Position numbers and translations under genes: made by a program | Notes under the pieces: model-generated | Database searches by the model: none | What the model saw: only the letters and a program-made list of their open reading frames with translations | What the model was told of the DNA's origin: nothing | Assembly (NCBI GenBank): GCA_032718565.1 | Contig: JAVGVS010000004.1 | Location: forward strand, 4,283,302-4,347,301 | Direction of reading: 5' to 3' | DNA length: 64,000 nucleotides | Source of the DNA: Distichodus sexfasciatus | Lineage: Eukaryota > Chordata > Actinopteri > Characiformes > Distichodontidae | Shown here: positions 12,880 to 25,451 of the stretch, piece after piece | Layout of the letters: each line of letters starts with the position of its first letter | Numbering within the stretch: position 1 is the stretch's first letter

Positions 12880-13330
12880 TCTCACAGGACCAACACGCGC
12901 CCCGTTTTTTACCAAAAAAAAAAAAAAAACCCCACAAAGACGTGAAGACATGATTACAAAATGAGATTTGGCGGGAAAAACCAGTGCCCTCGCGCGATCG
13001 CGCGCGAGAAGCTTGAGAACGCTTACTCCTCGCGCGTGCATCTCGTTATTTTTGACAGCAGTGGCGCGTGCGGCGGACAATTATTCCGCCGCTCGAGATA
13101 CTCACTCAATGCAAATATGCAAAAAAATCCTTTCATTCAGAGCTTTCTGACAGCTTCCGCATGAAGTCTGTGTAAACGAGGGGAAACGGGAGAGCAGCAA
13201 GCGCGCGCGGAGGAGGAGGAGGAAGGAGGAAGGGAGGAAGAGAGGGATAGAGAGGGCGGGATCGCGGAGGAGGAGAAAAGAGGGAGCGGTGTTGAGAGAC
13301 GGGAAATGGTTGAATGAAAATGCTGAACGC
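12880..13330. promoter_or_regulatory. CpG island with E2F and octamer motifs
   Basis: Dense CpG (CGCGCGATCGCGCGCG at about 12,990) with a canonical E2F site TTTGGCGGGAAA (12,967-12,978) and an octamer ATGCAAAT (13,109-13,116), followed by a GGA-rich tract. No adjacent coding exon was recognised. It could be a promoter of an unseen gene or an alternative start of the putative syngap1. Confidence 0.5.
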
Positions 13331-14032
13331 TCGTTTTTAAGAGTAAAGAAAAATGCAGCTTTTCACAAAAATGCGTTCTGAACAATGATTACTTCAAATA
13401 ATGAGCATAGGAATAAATAAAGTGGCAGTATTTTCAAATAATTCATCTTAAATAACGAATTAAAAGAATATAATAGTGATGTAAAAAAACAAACAAACAA
13501 AACAAAAAAAACGCTTTTTATTTGAGTCTGATAAATGTTTGTGTATTAGGCAGCAGTGATTTCAAGTTGACATTTTTATAAGGCAAAGATGACCAAAACT
13601 AAATTAACATTCTTTTTTAAAGGTTTAAAAGTTTTCCAACATCAACTGCACAAATGTGAAATGTAATAGGCCCCAATATAAGTATAGGTTGTTGCTACCT
13701 GGTGATGCTGCTACCTGTTTTACATAACAGTCATACAAGGAAACGGATTTACTTGTCATATTCAGGCCGCTCCCAATTAAAGAAAAAACTCGTCCACAAA
13801 TTAGGGTCATGTAAGCCTAGCAGTCTAGCCAAATATCTTCCCTAGCTCTCTAGTTATTAATGCTTAGTGTGAGTCTATACTAAAAGTAATATGGCAAGTA
13901 TGCCAACTGCTTAGATAGGCTCATAAGAAACAACAATGGCTTCTTCTATGTTTCATTTTTGCCTTTAGTCACTTCTGCCCACTTTAAAGTCAACTACTTT
14001 TTTGGTCGGAAGTGTATATGGTGAAGTATAAG

Positions 14033-14623
14033 AAGTGTTGGGAAGGTTACTTTTAAAATGTATTCCACTACAGATTACAGAATACATGCCCCAAAATGTA
14101 GTTTGTAACGTATTCCGTTAAGTTACTCAATGTGAGTAACGTATTCTGAATACTTTGGATTACTTAATATATTGTCATGCTTTTTACATCTACATGAATG
14201 TAGCAATCACATCCTGCAAATTCTTGTTTGTTTTTCTCTACCAATTGGCTGTTAAGCCCAAATCTCCCTGAATAGACAATATATTTGGCCGGGCACTGCT
14301 GGCTCTGTTGTGCTGGCTCCAGGTCCATTGTGTAACTGACGCCACCAACATTAACAGGATGCTTACATTAGAGCCTCTTATTGCGTGTTTTGTTTGGGTT
14401 TCCCGCAATGCGTGAATTTACCAAAATTAGAGAGGGGATAGAGAGGGGATAGCCTAACATATGAAACAGGAAAAGACCGCTGTGTAATCCATTTATTTCA
14501 ACAAAGTAACTGTATTCTAATTATCACCTATTTAAACGGTAACTGTAACGGAATACAGTTACTCATATTTTGTATTCTAAATACGTAACGCCGGTACATG
14601 TATTCTGTTACTCTCCAACGCTT
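14033..14623. mobile_element. Complete non-autonomous hAT transposon with perfect 8-bp target duplication
   Basis: Begins AAGTGTTGGGAAGGTTAC and ends GTTACTCTCCAACGCTT, inverted with respect to each other. It is flanked on both sides by AGTATAAG (14,025-14,032 and 14,624-14,631). Length is 591 bp with no transposase, so it would have moved using a hAT transposase supplied in trans. Confidence 0.92.
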
Positions 14624-14631
14624 AGTATAAG

Positions 14632-15640
14632 GTATTTTTTTATAGTTAGTTTTCTTGTGAGAAGAAGTTATTGTCATGTGTAAACAGGTTAAGTATCTTG
14701 TTTGTGACAATCCAAAGTTAAAATAAAAATATAAAACCTAATAGTGTCTGTGTGTATCTGACATCCTCAGAGACACAGTAAATTATCTAGTGCACAAGAT
14801 AATAACTTGTCCCCATAAGATACAAGAGACACCATCTCTTTATGGGACTCCATAGATTTTGGAACAAATCAGTTTCCTTGTCATTTAACCTTTTACAATG
14901 GCATGTATTCATCACGATTTCATTGCAGTTTTGTATAAAGATGAAAAACTACTTAGTGTGCTACATAAATAAAAAAGAAGGCAATTAGAAAATGAGGAAA
15001 TACCTTTTTAATGTGATGCATGTGACCTTGTTATTTATGCACCTGTATAAATTTCTGATCTAATTAAGACTTATGACTTGCAACTGCCCAATTCAATACT
15101 CACGCCATGACTTTAAGTTTAACATGTACTCTTTTTAGGATTTTCTCAACATTTGCATTCGTCTGCTAACATTAGCAGCATCACACAAACACAGGATCTC
15201 GGCACAAAATATCTGTTATATTTCCAATATCAAACAATGACCTAAAAGGTAGATTTATTAAGCTGTATGTAGCACAAAGTGGTTTGATATCATAAAGTTA
15301 TGAAAGCGAGAAGCCAAACCTCTCCTAGCTGTTTTCTGGAACTGCAAAAATGGTTTCACCTTATGTATGAATTAACAACTGAGAGCGAGAGAGAGAGAGA
15401 GAAGCAGCATGGGTGGGGGGCTGAAAGACAGATGGGTAGAAGGTAGCAGGGGGAGAGGTGACGGGAGCGAGATGAAAGCAGGCTGCCAGTGAGTTTGTTG
15501 AGAAGTTGGATTTCATTTTTTTTCTTGTCTGAGTATTAGGTAATGTTTTTTTTCACACTCCTTCTCCTTTCTGTTACAAGATTCAGAACCCATAGTTTAT
15601 AGCAAACCCAACATGTTCACAGCAAAACATTTACATTTAC
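14632..15640. other. AT-rich stretch with no supported gene
   Basis: Only a short GA run (15,385-15,404) and a purine-rich tail stand out. Confidence 0.5.
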
Positions 15641-15830
15641 AGCATTTAGCAGATGCTCTTATCCAGAGAGACTTACATTTCCTAATTTCAGGGACAGTTC
15701 CGCTGAGAGCAACTTAGAGTTAAGGGTTTTGCTCAGAGACCCAGTGTTGGTAACGCCAGAGATCGGATTCGAACCCACAACCTCTTGATCCAAAAGCAAA
15801 TGTCCTACCACTAGGCCACCAACACCCTAA
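15640..15830 (-). repeat. tRNA-derived SINE family B, full length
   Basis: Read on the minus strand it has an A-box-like TGGCCTAGTGGTAGG, a B-box GGTTCGAATCC, and a tail with CTCTGGATAAGAGCATCTGC. Related copies are at 30.32 (+) and 48.75 (-) kb. Confidence 0.85.
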
Positions 15831-16331
15831 ACCCAGAATTTTACCCATTTTAAAGTGTCATGCAATTTCCAGGTTTGAGTCAAACCTCTTTAAAGGATCA
15901 GGTAACCTCTTGCTCTTGCTTTAAACTAAGTGGGCAGTTTGTTTTCAAAAGCATAAGAAAAATCTTGCTAGAAAAGATTCAAATCACCCTTTTACTATGG
16001 ATTAGTAGAACACACAATTATTGTTTTCAGTAACCGACACAACGTATAGGTGTTGCTGAACATCTTAAAAATTGGTTAAGAGGATTTCATCACTCTTTAA
16101 GTCATGTCAGTTAGCTCTAGTGTTAGACTTGCCAGCCTAACAAGAAGAATTTTCAAAACTGGAAACAAAAACTTAATTTTGTTAAATTTATGTCTTATTT
16201 TAATTTTAGCTAAATCTTAATTTTGGGAGTAACAAGATTTGATTTTGCAAAGTGTGATGAGATGTACTCAACCTCTCAAAAATGGGAGGGCTCAGACCAA
16301 ATTAACTTCTTGCTAAATAAATCGCCAGTGT

Positions 16332-16745
16332 TGGGGAAGCTACCTTTAAACGACAAATTTTAGGCTCCAAGCTGTTTATGATTAAAATATCTAAGCTACA
16401 GCCAAGCTGCTGCTTGGTTACAGAGAAAAACTAACTACATAAAATAATCCAGTAATAATTAACATTTGTGCTGCAGGAGACTCTTAATGCAATTTTAAAA
16501 AATGTGAAATAGGATATTAACATAATATTAAAATCTATAATTTTAACAATGTAATGTCACATCACAATAAAGTTTAAATTACGATTACAAGGTAGAAAAT
16601 GTTTAGATTTTTGGCTTGTATATGCTATATAGAAATGTGTACAGTCATACATTTTGTTAAATATGGGCACAGATTCTTACTTCCTTCTTGGCCAAGGTGG
16701 ACTCAATCCTCCAACTCCATCTGCCTAGATCACGGCATGATGCAA
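16332..16745. repeat. Interspersed repeat, copy 2 of 2 (hAT-like)
   Basis: Partner of 10,149-10,535. It opens CAGTGTTGGGGAAGCTACC at 16,326, wording typical of hAT ends in fish. Directly followed by the LINE fragment. Confidence 0.6.
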
Positions 16746-16879
16746 TGAGCGTGCATTGCACCAGCACAGTAGCCTATCAGATGCTGCTTCGCCTAGTTGA
16801 AACCCATCTTTTTAAAGAGAGAAAAATAATAGTATGTTTTTGTAACAATGCAGCGTATTGCTATGCTAGATCAACATCC

Positions 16880-17830
16880 TCACAGGCAGATCTCAGGTGG
16901 TGCGTGTGGGCAGGTGTGTCTCCAGCAGCATCACCACCAACACAGGAGCTCCTCAAGGGTGTGTGCTTTCCCCGCTGTTACATTCACTCTACACTTCGGA
17001 CTAGTTGGCCTCTCGCGACTCCAACAACATTGTCAAGTTTGCAGATGACACAGTGGTGTTGGGGCTAATCTCCAACAACGATGAGACGGCCTACAGGGAT
17101 GAGGTGGAGAACCTGGCACTCTGGTGTCAGAAAAACTGCCTCCAGCTGAACGTCAGCAAGACAAAGGAGCTGGTGGTGGACTTCAGCAGGAGACAACGTG
17201 ATTACAGACCATCACCATCAACGGTGCTCCAGTGGAGAAGGTGTGTTTGTTTAAATACCTTGGCGTCTACATCTCTGAGGGCCTGACATGGGCTGAACAT
17301 ATCAATGTTCAAGTCAAGAGGGCAAAGCAGCGTCTGTACCACCTCAGAAAGCTGAGGAAATTTGGGGTTTCCCCTACCGTTCTGAGAGCTTTCTATTCTG
17401 GCGCTGTGGAGAGCACTGTCACACAGAACATCTTGTCCTGGTACGGCAAAAGCTGTGTTCAGGACAAGCAAGCCCTCCAGAGTGTGATCCGGGCAGCTGA
17501 GCGCTGCTGCACATCAGCTCTCCCTTCCCTGCAGGACATTTACGCCAAGAGATGTAGGACCAGAGCAATTAGGATTATAAAGGACTCACCTCATCCCGGC
17601 AATGGACTATTTCATCTTCTGCAATCAGGCAGAAGGTTCCATCATGGCCAAAACAGAGAGACTCAGGAGGAGTTTCTACCCTCAGTCCATCTGTTTTCTG
17701 AACCAGGACATGCCTTTTTTCTAAAAAGTCTTATTTGCCATTCCATACTGCCTCTTAACTCCATATTGTTATGATCATTTATACTTCTGCCATATTTCAC
17801 TGTCCAAAATATTACATGCTCCTACTCTGT
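16880..17830 (+). pseudogene. 5'-truncated LINE (L2/CR1-like) reverse transcriptase
   Basis: Encodes the RT palm motif KFADDTVVLG (about 17,032), then NLALWCQKNCLQLNVSKTKE, VCLFKYLGVYISEGLTWAEH, LRKLRKFGVS and ALPSLQDIYAKRC. The frame breaks near 17,205 and near 17,640, so it is dead. The part before FADD is preserved only as scrambled frames. A second copy of the 3' part lies at 43,291. Confidence 0.9.
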
Positions 17831-18379
17831 CTGCTAAAATGCTACACTGTTCACTGCTGTGTAGCTGCACTCAGCACTTTAAAAGAAAAATAAACGAAGG
17901 GCAGTTCAATGGAGATTTCTCAAGCCCTGCTATGGATTTTGTCAATTTTTTTCCAGCAGTGTTTCACCTAACCCAAAGTTTTTTTGGAATCGACTTTGCT
18001 TTCATAGTCTTTAAAGGTCTCTAGCTACAATAATCAGAACGCATTACACAAATAGGTCATACAAACAAAAGGAATCCCAACATGGTCACTTCTGCTACAG
18101 TACTAAAAGAGGGAAGTCAGCTTCCTTTTATGTCTATAAATGCTGCAGGAAGAAATGCTGAAAAAGAGAAGAAGCATGAAATTGGCAACACAGTTGCATG
18201 TTCAATCACTGAGAAAACTCTGGCTGTGGGATAACCACTAGATGGTTAGCCACTCAACTAATCTACCTCACCACTAAATGACTGTGTCAAACAAACTAAC
18301 AGAAAGCAAAGTGATGTTTATTTTTGGTTGTAGTTATTAAAATCACTGCTTTATACAGTGCAATTTCACTGTTATCGGA

Positions 18380-18655
18380 TGGGTTGCGCTTTGTCGAATC
18401 ATTATCTGCTAAGGGTAAGCCTCTTCGTGTTTTGAGCTTGGAATGACCTTTCAAGCAAAAAGGCACGGCAAAGTTAAACCGTATGGCTGAGCCGATTCTC
18501 TCTGCTGAAGAGCGTTAAGTTACGCTCGGGGCTAAACGTTCTTATGTGCAAATGTGAATTAGGCGCGGGAAATGTGGCGGTGGTGGCGGCTTCTTCCTGC
18601 TACGACACCTCTTCTCCGCACTTGGCTTCGGCGCAATCCTTATGTCACGCTCCTG
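18380..18655. promoter_or_regulatory. CpG-rich patch with an E2F-like site
   Basis: Contains GGCGCGGGAAA (18,562-18,572, E2F-type TTTCCCGC on the minus strand) amid GC-balanced, non-repetitive DNA. No exon was recognised. Confidence 0.35.
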
Positions 18656-18659
18656 ATAT

Positions 18660-20960
18660 CAGTGTTTAAGGCTTTTAAATTTGGATCCTAAGGGATGAGG
18701 GCTACCAGCTATTTAGACATGAAGATGAGTCCTTAGTCCTTGAAAATTTGTCTTTTTAAAATGTCTTTTCTAAATATCAAATATAGCATGCTTGCTGTAA
18801 AAATACTGAAAATGGTTGAAACATCTCCTGCCAGTATTACACTGCAAATTTACAATGATTTTTTTTATAGTGCATGTAAGTCTAAGTGATTTTTTTCAGT
18901 AATTTAGCAAACTATCTTAAGGAAAGAGTGCAGTTTTGTGTACAGTGTATGCAGCAGCACACGCATTTCTGCAAGGTCTGCATTTACTGTACAATTCTGT
19001 TGACCCCAAAGAGCGATTAAAGGTCTGAGAAGTGTCGGCTGAAGAATTCACATGACAAGCGTTGTACCGTGCAGCCCCAGCCTGCTTATTCATAAGGCCT
19101 GAGATCTGCTTCATGAATATGGTAACCAGTGCACAAAAGTGCCAAAATAAAGGGCAGTCGAACTTTTACTGAGTCTGTTTAGTCGACTACAATTTGCTGC
19201 TATTTCTTCTATTTGAGTCACTGGAATTTCATATTCATATTGCAAGAATAGTTTACTCAAACTGAAGTTGTATGGCAATAACGTAATAGTGATGTAATTG
19301 ATGATGATAAGGATGATGATGATGTAATGGTGATGTAACCCTAGCTTAAAGATAGATGCTAGAATGTCATATTTTCAATGTTTAATATTCCTGTTACAGA
19401 TAAAAATTCCTCTATTACAAATTAACCTTCATTATTTGTCAGGACAAGTATATTAGACAATGAAAATGATTTTTTACATATATTTTGGATGTTATAAATA
19501 TTTACCTAATTTTAAATAGGAACTCCTTCACAGCCCCATATGTGACCTGTTATAACGCACAAAGGGAAAAGTTGCAGAGGAAATCCGCTTTTATTCATTG
19601 GTCATTTAAATGATACTTTTATGTTAGGCAAAATCTGTATATTTTGTGTCATTAAATGTGTTTTGTTGATGCAGGTCTGATTATGAAGGGTTTGAAAATC
19701 ATATGCTGTATATGAGACAGCCTCATTAAATTTGCTATTACAGTGCTATAATTGAGTTATTACTAGTTTGTTATAAGTAGTTTGGATACACCAAAAAGTC
19801 TTTTAACATAACTTCGGGTTTAAGAGTCACTGTTACAATACGGTCATTGTGCAAGCTTAAAATGTGAAATATAATATTAATATGACAAGACGTCGGAGCT
19901 GGAAATAGGAAAATAGCTTCTTTTTTAAAAAATATATTCTATAATGAATCATGCATTGAGAAAAAAAATCAAAATGTGCTACCAATGCCTATTCTAAACT
20001 ATTAATAAGCTGCATCTGATAAATGTTTATTTATTGATACAAGTATGATTTAAACATCAGTCAATAAAGTAGGTCTCTCAGACAAGGTATTAACTCACAA
20101 TGCTACGCTGCACGCTTGACAATTTCTTCAGAATTGCTTTGTTAGTCCATAGAAAATTCAAATGTCCACAATATTGTAGATTAGATCACTGCAGATTTAT
20201 ACAGTACTTCAGAGATGACATTAAAAAAGTATTCAATGTACTAATACATGCATTGGCGTGACAGGTATGTTACCCAAATGGCCTTCTTTTCTCATAAACA
20301 AGCTGTGGAATCATCGTCTTTGGACAAAAGTCCTCTAAAGTTCCAGAAAGTGTTAAAAATTTTATTTGCAAAACAAGATTTTTTAAAATTATAAATATTT
20401 TATGATTTGCAACAAAAAATACAAACTTCATGTTCTGAGACATTCTAACTATCAATGAAAGTTAACAGAATCAATGATTTCATTACTTCATTTCTAAAAT
20501 GGACCGATGCACCAAAATAAAAAATTTTTCAACACTTCCCAACATACTTATCACAGTATTGCAGATATAGATCCTGTCCATCATGCATCATGCAATTGTC
20601 ATCTGAAATACTCTGTCATACATCACCATCACCAAACCAGATTCACCATCTATCTCCACATCAACCAATATACACAAAGTCTTCTACTGCAACGTCCATA
20701 TAGATTAGTTAAGCATTCTCTACCATGACTGTTAATAGTCCTTCCGAATGAATCACCAATCCTAGATTTAGAGCCGGTGTTATACAACTGACTAAAATAG
20801 CACCAGCTTGACATTAACAAACACCAAAAGAAAGAATAAAAATTCTGGCTTCAGGATATTTTATATGCATGCCCAGCAAAAAAAACACGCAAACAGTCAA
20901 TAAGGTGTCTTACCTTCTGACATTTCAGTCATTTCATTTGACCTGACTCTGACCACAAAA
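18660..20960. other. AT-rich stretch with no supported gene
   Basis: A small GAT-rich patch at 19,300-19,330 is the only local repeat seen. No splice-bounded open frame. Confidence 0.5.
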
Positions 20961-20989
20961 AACCCAAGAAAATATTGCTATCTGAAAAC

Positions 20990-21310
20990 CTAGGGGGGTG
21001 TAATGGACCAAAAGTGCTGAGGTTGCTGTCAAAAAAAGTGGGCCGGTCACCATTGGTCAGAAATGGAGGTGAGCACACACACTCTGGCCAGCGACTCCAG
21101 AGGACAAGTGGACGTTACTCCGATGTGTATGCAACAAGAGCCCGAGAACAAGGGTGCAAGTTAAAAACAGAAGGGGTCCCAGCACCGAGCCTTGCTGCTG
21201 CTGCACCCACGCCTGATGGAAGGATCCGTCCCTATTAAGCAGCAGAGGGGAGAATGCAAGCAGGTTTTGGGAGATGGTGCCCCGAAGCTTGGCCATGCTA
21301 GAAGACACCA
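20990..21310 (-). pseudogene. Degraded LINE reverse-transcriptase fragment
   Basis: The minus strand at about 21,165-21,212 reads VQQQQGSVLGPLLF, close to the PQGSVLGPLLF motif of non-LTR reverse transcriptases. Surrounding sequence (LVLGLLLHTHRSNVHL) fits the stretch before the missing catalytic YADD. Confidence 0.5.
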
Positions 21311-21454
21311 GCCGAGATGAACGCAGTAAGAAGAAGAGGCGTGATGGGTCACTCTGCCATGATTTTTGGAGTGACCCCTAGAATGAAGTGGTAAAGAATC
21401 TCATCAAACAGCTCATGGTCGCAGTAGCGCAAGACAAGCGGATGGGAAAAAGGA

Positions 21455-21479
21455 TGGAGAGAGAGAGAGAGAGAGAGAA

Positions 21480-21528
<49 letters not shown>
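21455..21528. repeat. (GA)n microsatellite
   Basis: Near-perfect GAGA run just 3' of the putative syngap1 first-exon donor. Confidence 0.95.
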
Positions 21529-21531
<3 letters not shown>

Positions 21532-21566
21532 AGAGATGCAGGGATGAATTATATCAGTCCTCTTAC

Positions 21567-21588
21567 CTTGATAGGGAACATAGGACAT
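21567..21588 (-). CDS. syngap1: Putative first coding exon of syngap1 (MSYVPYQ...)
   Basis: On the minus strand, a favourable ATG (A at -3) opens MSYVPYQ and the exon ends CAAG|GTAAGA one base into the next codon. Mammalian SYNGAP1 contains MSYAPFRD at an N-terminal start used by some isoforms; the length, the motif and a next codon starting with G would fit. An in-frame stop lies about 75 bp upstream with no intervening Met, and a tiny upstream ORF (ATG to TGA) precedes it. Gene order supports the call: in mammals SYNGAP1 follows PHF1 on the same strand with CUTA between. SynGAP is a postsynaptic Ras/Rap GTPase-activating protein. Only seven codons are visible, so the identification is tentative. 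No further exon was found to the left. Confidence 0.5.
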
Positions 21589-21599
21589 GTTCCAAAGGC

Positions 21600-21941
21600 A
21601 TTGACGGCGCTCACCGTGTCTCGTCAGCTTCTCTGCATGCTCAAATATCCGTGACCAGTCAGAAATTATTTATATTTATATATTCATAAATATATATGTA
21701 TTAAAAAAATAATAAAACCCGTGCTAGTCCCGGCTTACGTCGACGCAGAGCGATATTCCGGTTGGGGGTGAATAAGAGGAGGAGGAGGAGGCGGAGGAAG
21801 AGGAGGAGGAGGTAGTGGTGGGAAATTGAGGATGTAGAAATTATAATCCACGACTGTAGAAGAGGCGTTCGAAAGGTGGAAATCGTAAAAATAATATTCG
21901 CAAAAAAAAAAAAGACACGCGCCGATAGTGGCGGAAGGGAA

Positions 21942-21989
<48 letters not shown>

Positions 21990-22120
21990 GGGCGGTGGAG
22001 TTCACGTATGTGTGTGTTGTCTCTTTTCCTGTGTAGTTAAATCTATATGCGCTACATGTTCCTTGTTCGTCTCCTCGTACGCCGTTGAAAAACGTCAGTC
22101 CAAAAATCGCCGCGGCGATG
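21600..22120 (-). promoter_or_regulatory. Candidate promoter/5' leader of the putative syngap1 gene
   Basis: Upstream of the MSYVPYQ exon lies a moderately CpG-rich stretch with GGA-repeat purine tracts (21,775-21,815), a GA run (21,946-21,986) and, beyond it, a long CA run (22,122-22,183). No TATA box is obvious at a convincing distance. Confidence 0.35.
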
Positions 22121-22125
22121 CTCCT

Positions 22126-22184
<59 letters not shown>
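22120..22184. repeat. (CA)n microsatellite
   Basis: About 30 CA units. Together with the GA runs at 21,457 and 21,946 it frames the candidate promoter. Confidence 0.95.
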
Positions 22185-22187
<3 letters not shown>

Positions 22188-22199
22188 TCACAGTCACGT

Positions 22200-23600
22200 C
22201 CGGCTATCTTTGTGAGGTGCTTCCATCTCCCGTAATGATGTAAATAATACTCCAGCTACAGCAAATCCTACACATAGTATTAATAACCAGATACAAATCT
22301 CTAAACCTTTTTTAGTTTTCCCACAAAAACCTGTAGCTAAACTGTCACATAAAAATATCTCACAAAGCCACAAAAATCTTACACACACCCACCTTATGAG
22401 GGAGCTTATTTTCTCACAAGCCCCAAATCTGTCTAATTTATGAGTGTGGGTTAGTGGGCCTCTTTAAAGCTCCGGTGCCAAAAAGTTTCGCGTTTTCTGC
22501 GCCATTCAGTTTGTGGAAAATATCACATGAATGACAGAAACATGTTTCAGGGGAAGATAATACTTTCAGAATAAAAAATCTTAGAAATAGAAAGGATTTA
22601 ACAGCTTCAGTAATTTCAGTAATTCACAATTTGCAGCGTTTATATTTACATTACACATTATTCAGTCGACCCCCCACCCCTCGCTCAAACGTGGACGAAA
22701 CGACATGACAACTCTTGATGTTTCGGCATAGTTCAGGAAACTGAGCCTGAAAGCTGTTCTAATAGAGCCAAAATGGCGATCACTGCAGCCAAGAGCAGCC
22801 AGTAGTCTGCTTAACACCAGACTTCTTTTGAATCTGATGAACCTGCTTTCCTAACTTACACTTTATGAATGATACCGGCCCAATTGAAATCACGCCAACT
22901 TTATAACATACCCCTAATCTTTTTTTTTTTTTTTTTAAGCTTTTATAACACTTATCATGGGAGTTGCCTCATTCTGCCATCACGGTCGCCATCTGGTGGT
23001 TTATTCACGTATTACAGAAACATTTGACTTGTGATGTTTAGTTTTTAAAAAAATGTCCTACTACAATGGTCCCAGTTATAAATGAAGCTTCACCCTCTAT
23101 GGTACTACCACTATCCTATATATAATTGGAATTGAATTTGAATTGGAAAATAATGCACAAAGTCTGAACTTGTCATGTCACATCTGTGTTTTTTAAATGG
23201 ATTTCTGACAAACAGCATTTCTTGCAGTAGTGTACTATGCAAAGCTTAAACGTGAGTATCCTCTAAATTTATTTCAGCTTTGTGTCTTGAAGGGATCTTA
23301 ATTTTGTAAGATATGTTACAAGGCCCCTTTCATTTAAGAGAGCCATTCATGGGTAATTATGTTTTCTTTAAATTTAGTAGGACTTCATCCCTACTACAAA
23401 AATCAGCTTGCTCCATTTTGCTTTCCACTTTTGTATGCAGTGACAGAATAAGTAATTCAGTAAAAATAAAAATATTGACACCTGTAGGCTTTAATGTGAC
23501 TGATGGAGCAAAAATGCTACACCTTGAATTGGTACAACACATCTAAACATGTTCCAGGTAGTCTGTGCCAACGTGATGGTGATAATTTTAGTTTTTGGAA
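22200..23600. other. AT-rich stretch with no supported gene
   Basis: Contains a 16-T run at 22,921. No convincing exon or repeat end was found. Confidence 0.5.
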
Positions 23601-23725
23601 TTGAGTGAGTGATTATTTGTCATTGTGAACACATCATAGCACAGCACACAGTGCATCATAATGAAATGGAACCCTCCAATCATGGGCCCACCTCGCTAAA
23701 CGTTAAGCTAACACTATCGCACCAT
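23600..23725 (-). repeat. SINE family A fragment
   Basis: GTGATTATTTGTCATTGTG, AGCACAGCACACAGTGCATC and a truncated right end match the 40.4 kb copy, with the middle deleted. Confidence 0.65.
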
Positions 23726-24339
23726 TCCTAACATCCACAAAACCGTTTTTGTACTTAAGTAGGTTTCATATCAGATACCTAAGTATCACTATCAGTACTT
23801 TCGCAGTATTTTAATATATGGCTTTTAAATTGCACCAGAATCATTTACGTTGGGTATAATCTCTGTATATGTTTCAGCTACTCTGTCTAACCTGCTCCAG
23901 GTAACCAAGGCTGCAGATCATATGCATGAAGTATGTGTGTTGGTCTGGATGTGGACTGATGCAGTTTGCATTTCATAATACTACAATGCTAATTAAACTA
24001 ATTTGGCTCTGCTCTTTGTTGAGGAACAGACTAGTCAGCTTCTTCACTAGGGAGGAGAAGAGCTCATTAGTGAAAGCAGGTGATGTTTTCTGTAGGACTC
24101 CATTAGAAGCCATCGTCTTCACTGAGTGGGTGATGTGTGATACTCTCTTTTCATGGGTGCTAAAAATGTACTGCAAGACCTTCTCTCCATAAAACCATGC
24201 CAAATGACTGTTAATGATCATAGACATGAGCCACAACTGGACAATCAATCAATTTCATTGATAAATGCCCACCTAGTGAATCACTGAGGTTGTCCTGCAC
24301 AGAGCAGATGAAGTCAATTAGGAAACCTTTTTGTCTTTT

Positions 24340-24400
24340 CACTTTTTTGGAAGTGCTCTGGATAACAGCATCTGCTAGATGCTGTAAATGCATATGTAAC
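24340..24400 (+). repeat. SINE family B tail fragment
   Basis: GCTCTGGATAACAGCATCTGC followed by TAGATGCTGTAAATGC, the conserved tail of family B. Confidence 0.6.
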
Positions 24401-25450
24401 AATCTAAGAATCCCAAAAAAGATTTCTTATTCAAAAAGGAGACAATACTTATTTATACTTTTATAACGTGATTGGCAGCAATTTTATTAGTCGTTTACAT
24501 TTTGTGTTGACTTACTGTACACACTGTATAAACTTAATTTTACAAAAAAGTCAGAGAGATGACACCAAAACCAAAGTTGGACCTGAACAAAAAATACAGG
24601 AAGAAAGAGAGCTAGAAAGAAAAACAAAACTTGTATAGTCTGCTTGTTTTTGTTCCTTGACACTAAAATTCACCCTGAATTGGTTTTTAAAATTCCATCT
24701 ATAACCTAAAAACACTTCACATGTGCATTGTACAGAGTTGACTGGGATTTACAAAAAAACAAATACAATACATTCAGTTCAGCTGAAGACAAAGACGGCC
24801 TTTTTATATGTGGAAATACTATTCATAAAGACCAAATTCCTGGTTAAGAAGAGAGATTTTTTTAGTAAAAGAGCTGCACTGATTTCTAAACATACCATGC
24901 AGAGGTGCCTTGCATTTCATAGTCATGTACACAGTTGCATCCAATGGGTTTAAAGGAGTAATCAACCCAAAAATGTTAATGGTGCAATTGATGAATAAAG
25001 ATGGGTGATGTTCCAATTGGGCAAGTGGCACACTGGCTTTAATTTAGTAATATCTATCCATTTTGGTACCTTTTTTGAGCCAGTGCATACTCTTCCCCTA
25101 AAATCCAAATGTTTTTACAATGTATGGAAGATAATAGGGCAATGGCACAGAAAAGAGCTATGCAACTTGCCAGACTGGCTTTATGAATAAACTATATTTA
25201 CCCATATTTTAAATAAAAACATGCAAAAAAAACCCTGCAACATAAATAAGTGTAAAACCCTCAAAATTAAGGAATCTAATTATTTATTTTTCATTGCTTT
25301 TAAACAATGTAAATCCTGAAAAATGTATGTAGTTGGACACCCTACTTCTCACAGTAGGTTTGCTTTCTGAATTGACCCAGGAAAATTAAGGCAATGATTT
25401 CATTGACACCAGCGAGACATTTGCAATATTTAAGGTTTTAGAAAATTTAG
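24400..25450. other. AT-rich stretch with no supported gene
   Basis: No repeat family or exon recognised between the SINE tail and the ~755-bp repeat. It lies between the phf1 3' end and the putative syngap1 start. Confidence 0.5.
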
Positions 25451-25451
25451 G

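Noticed and set aside
21841..22215. Open frames of 95-118 codons on both strands
   Set aside because: Made of GA and CA microsatellites (Arg-Glu, Thr-His, Cys-Val runs).
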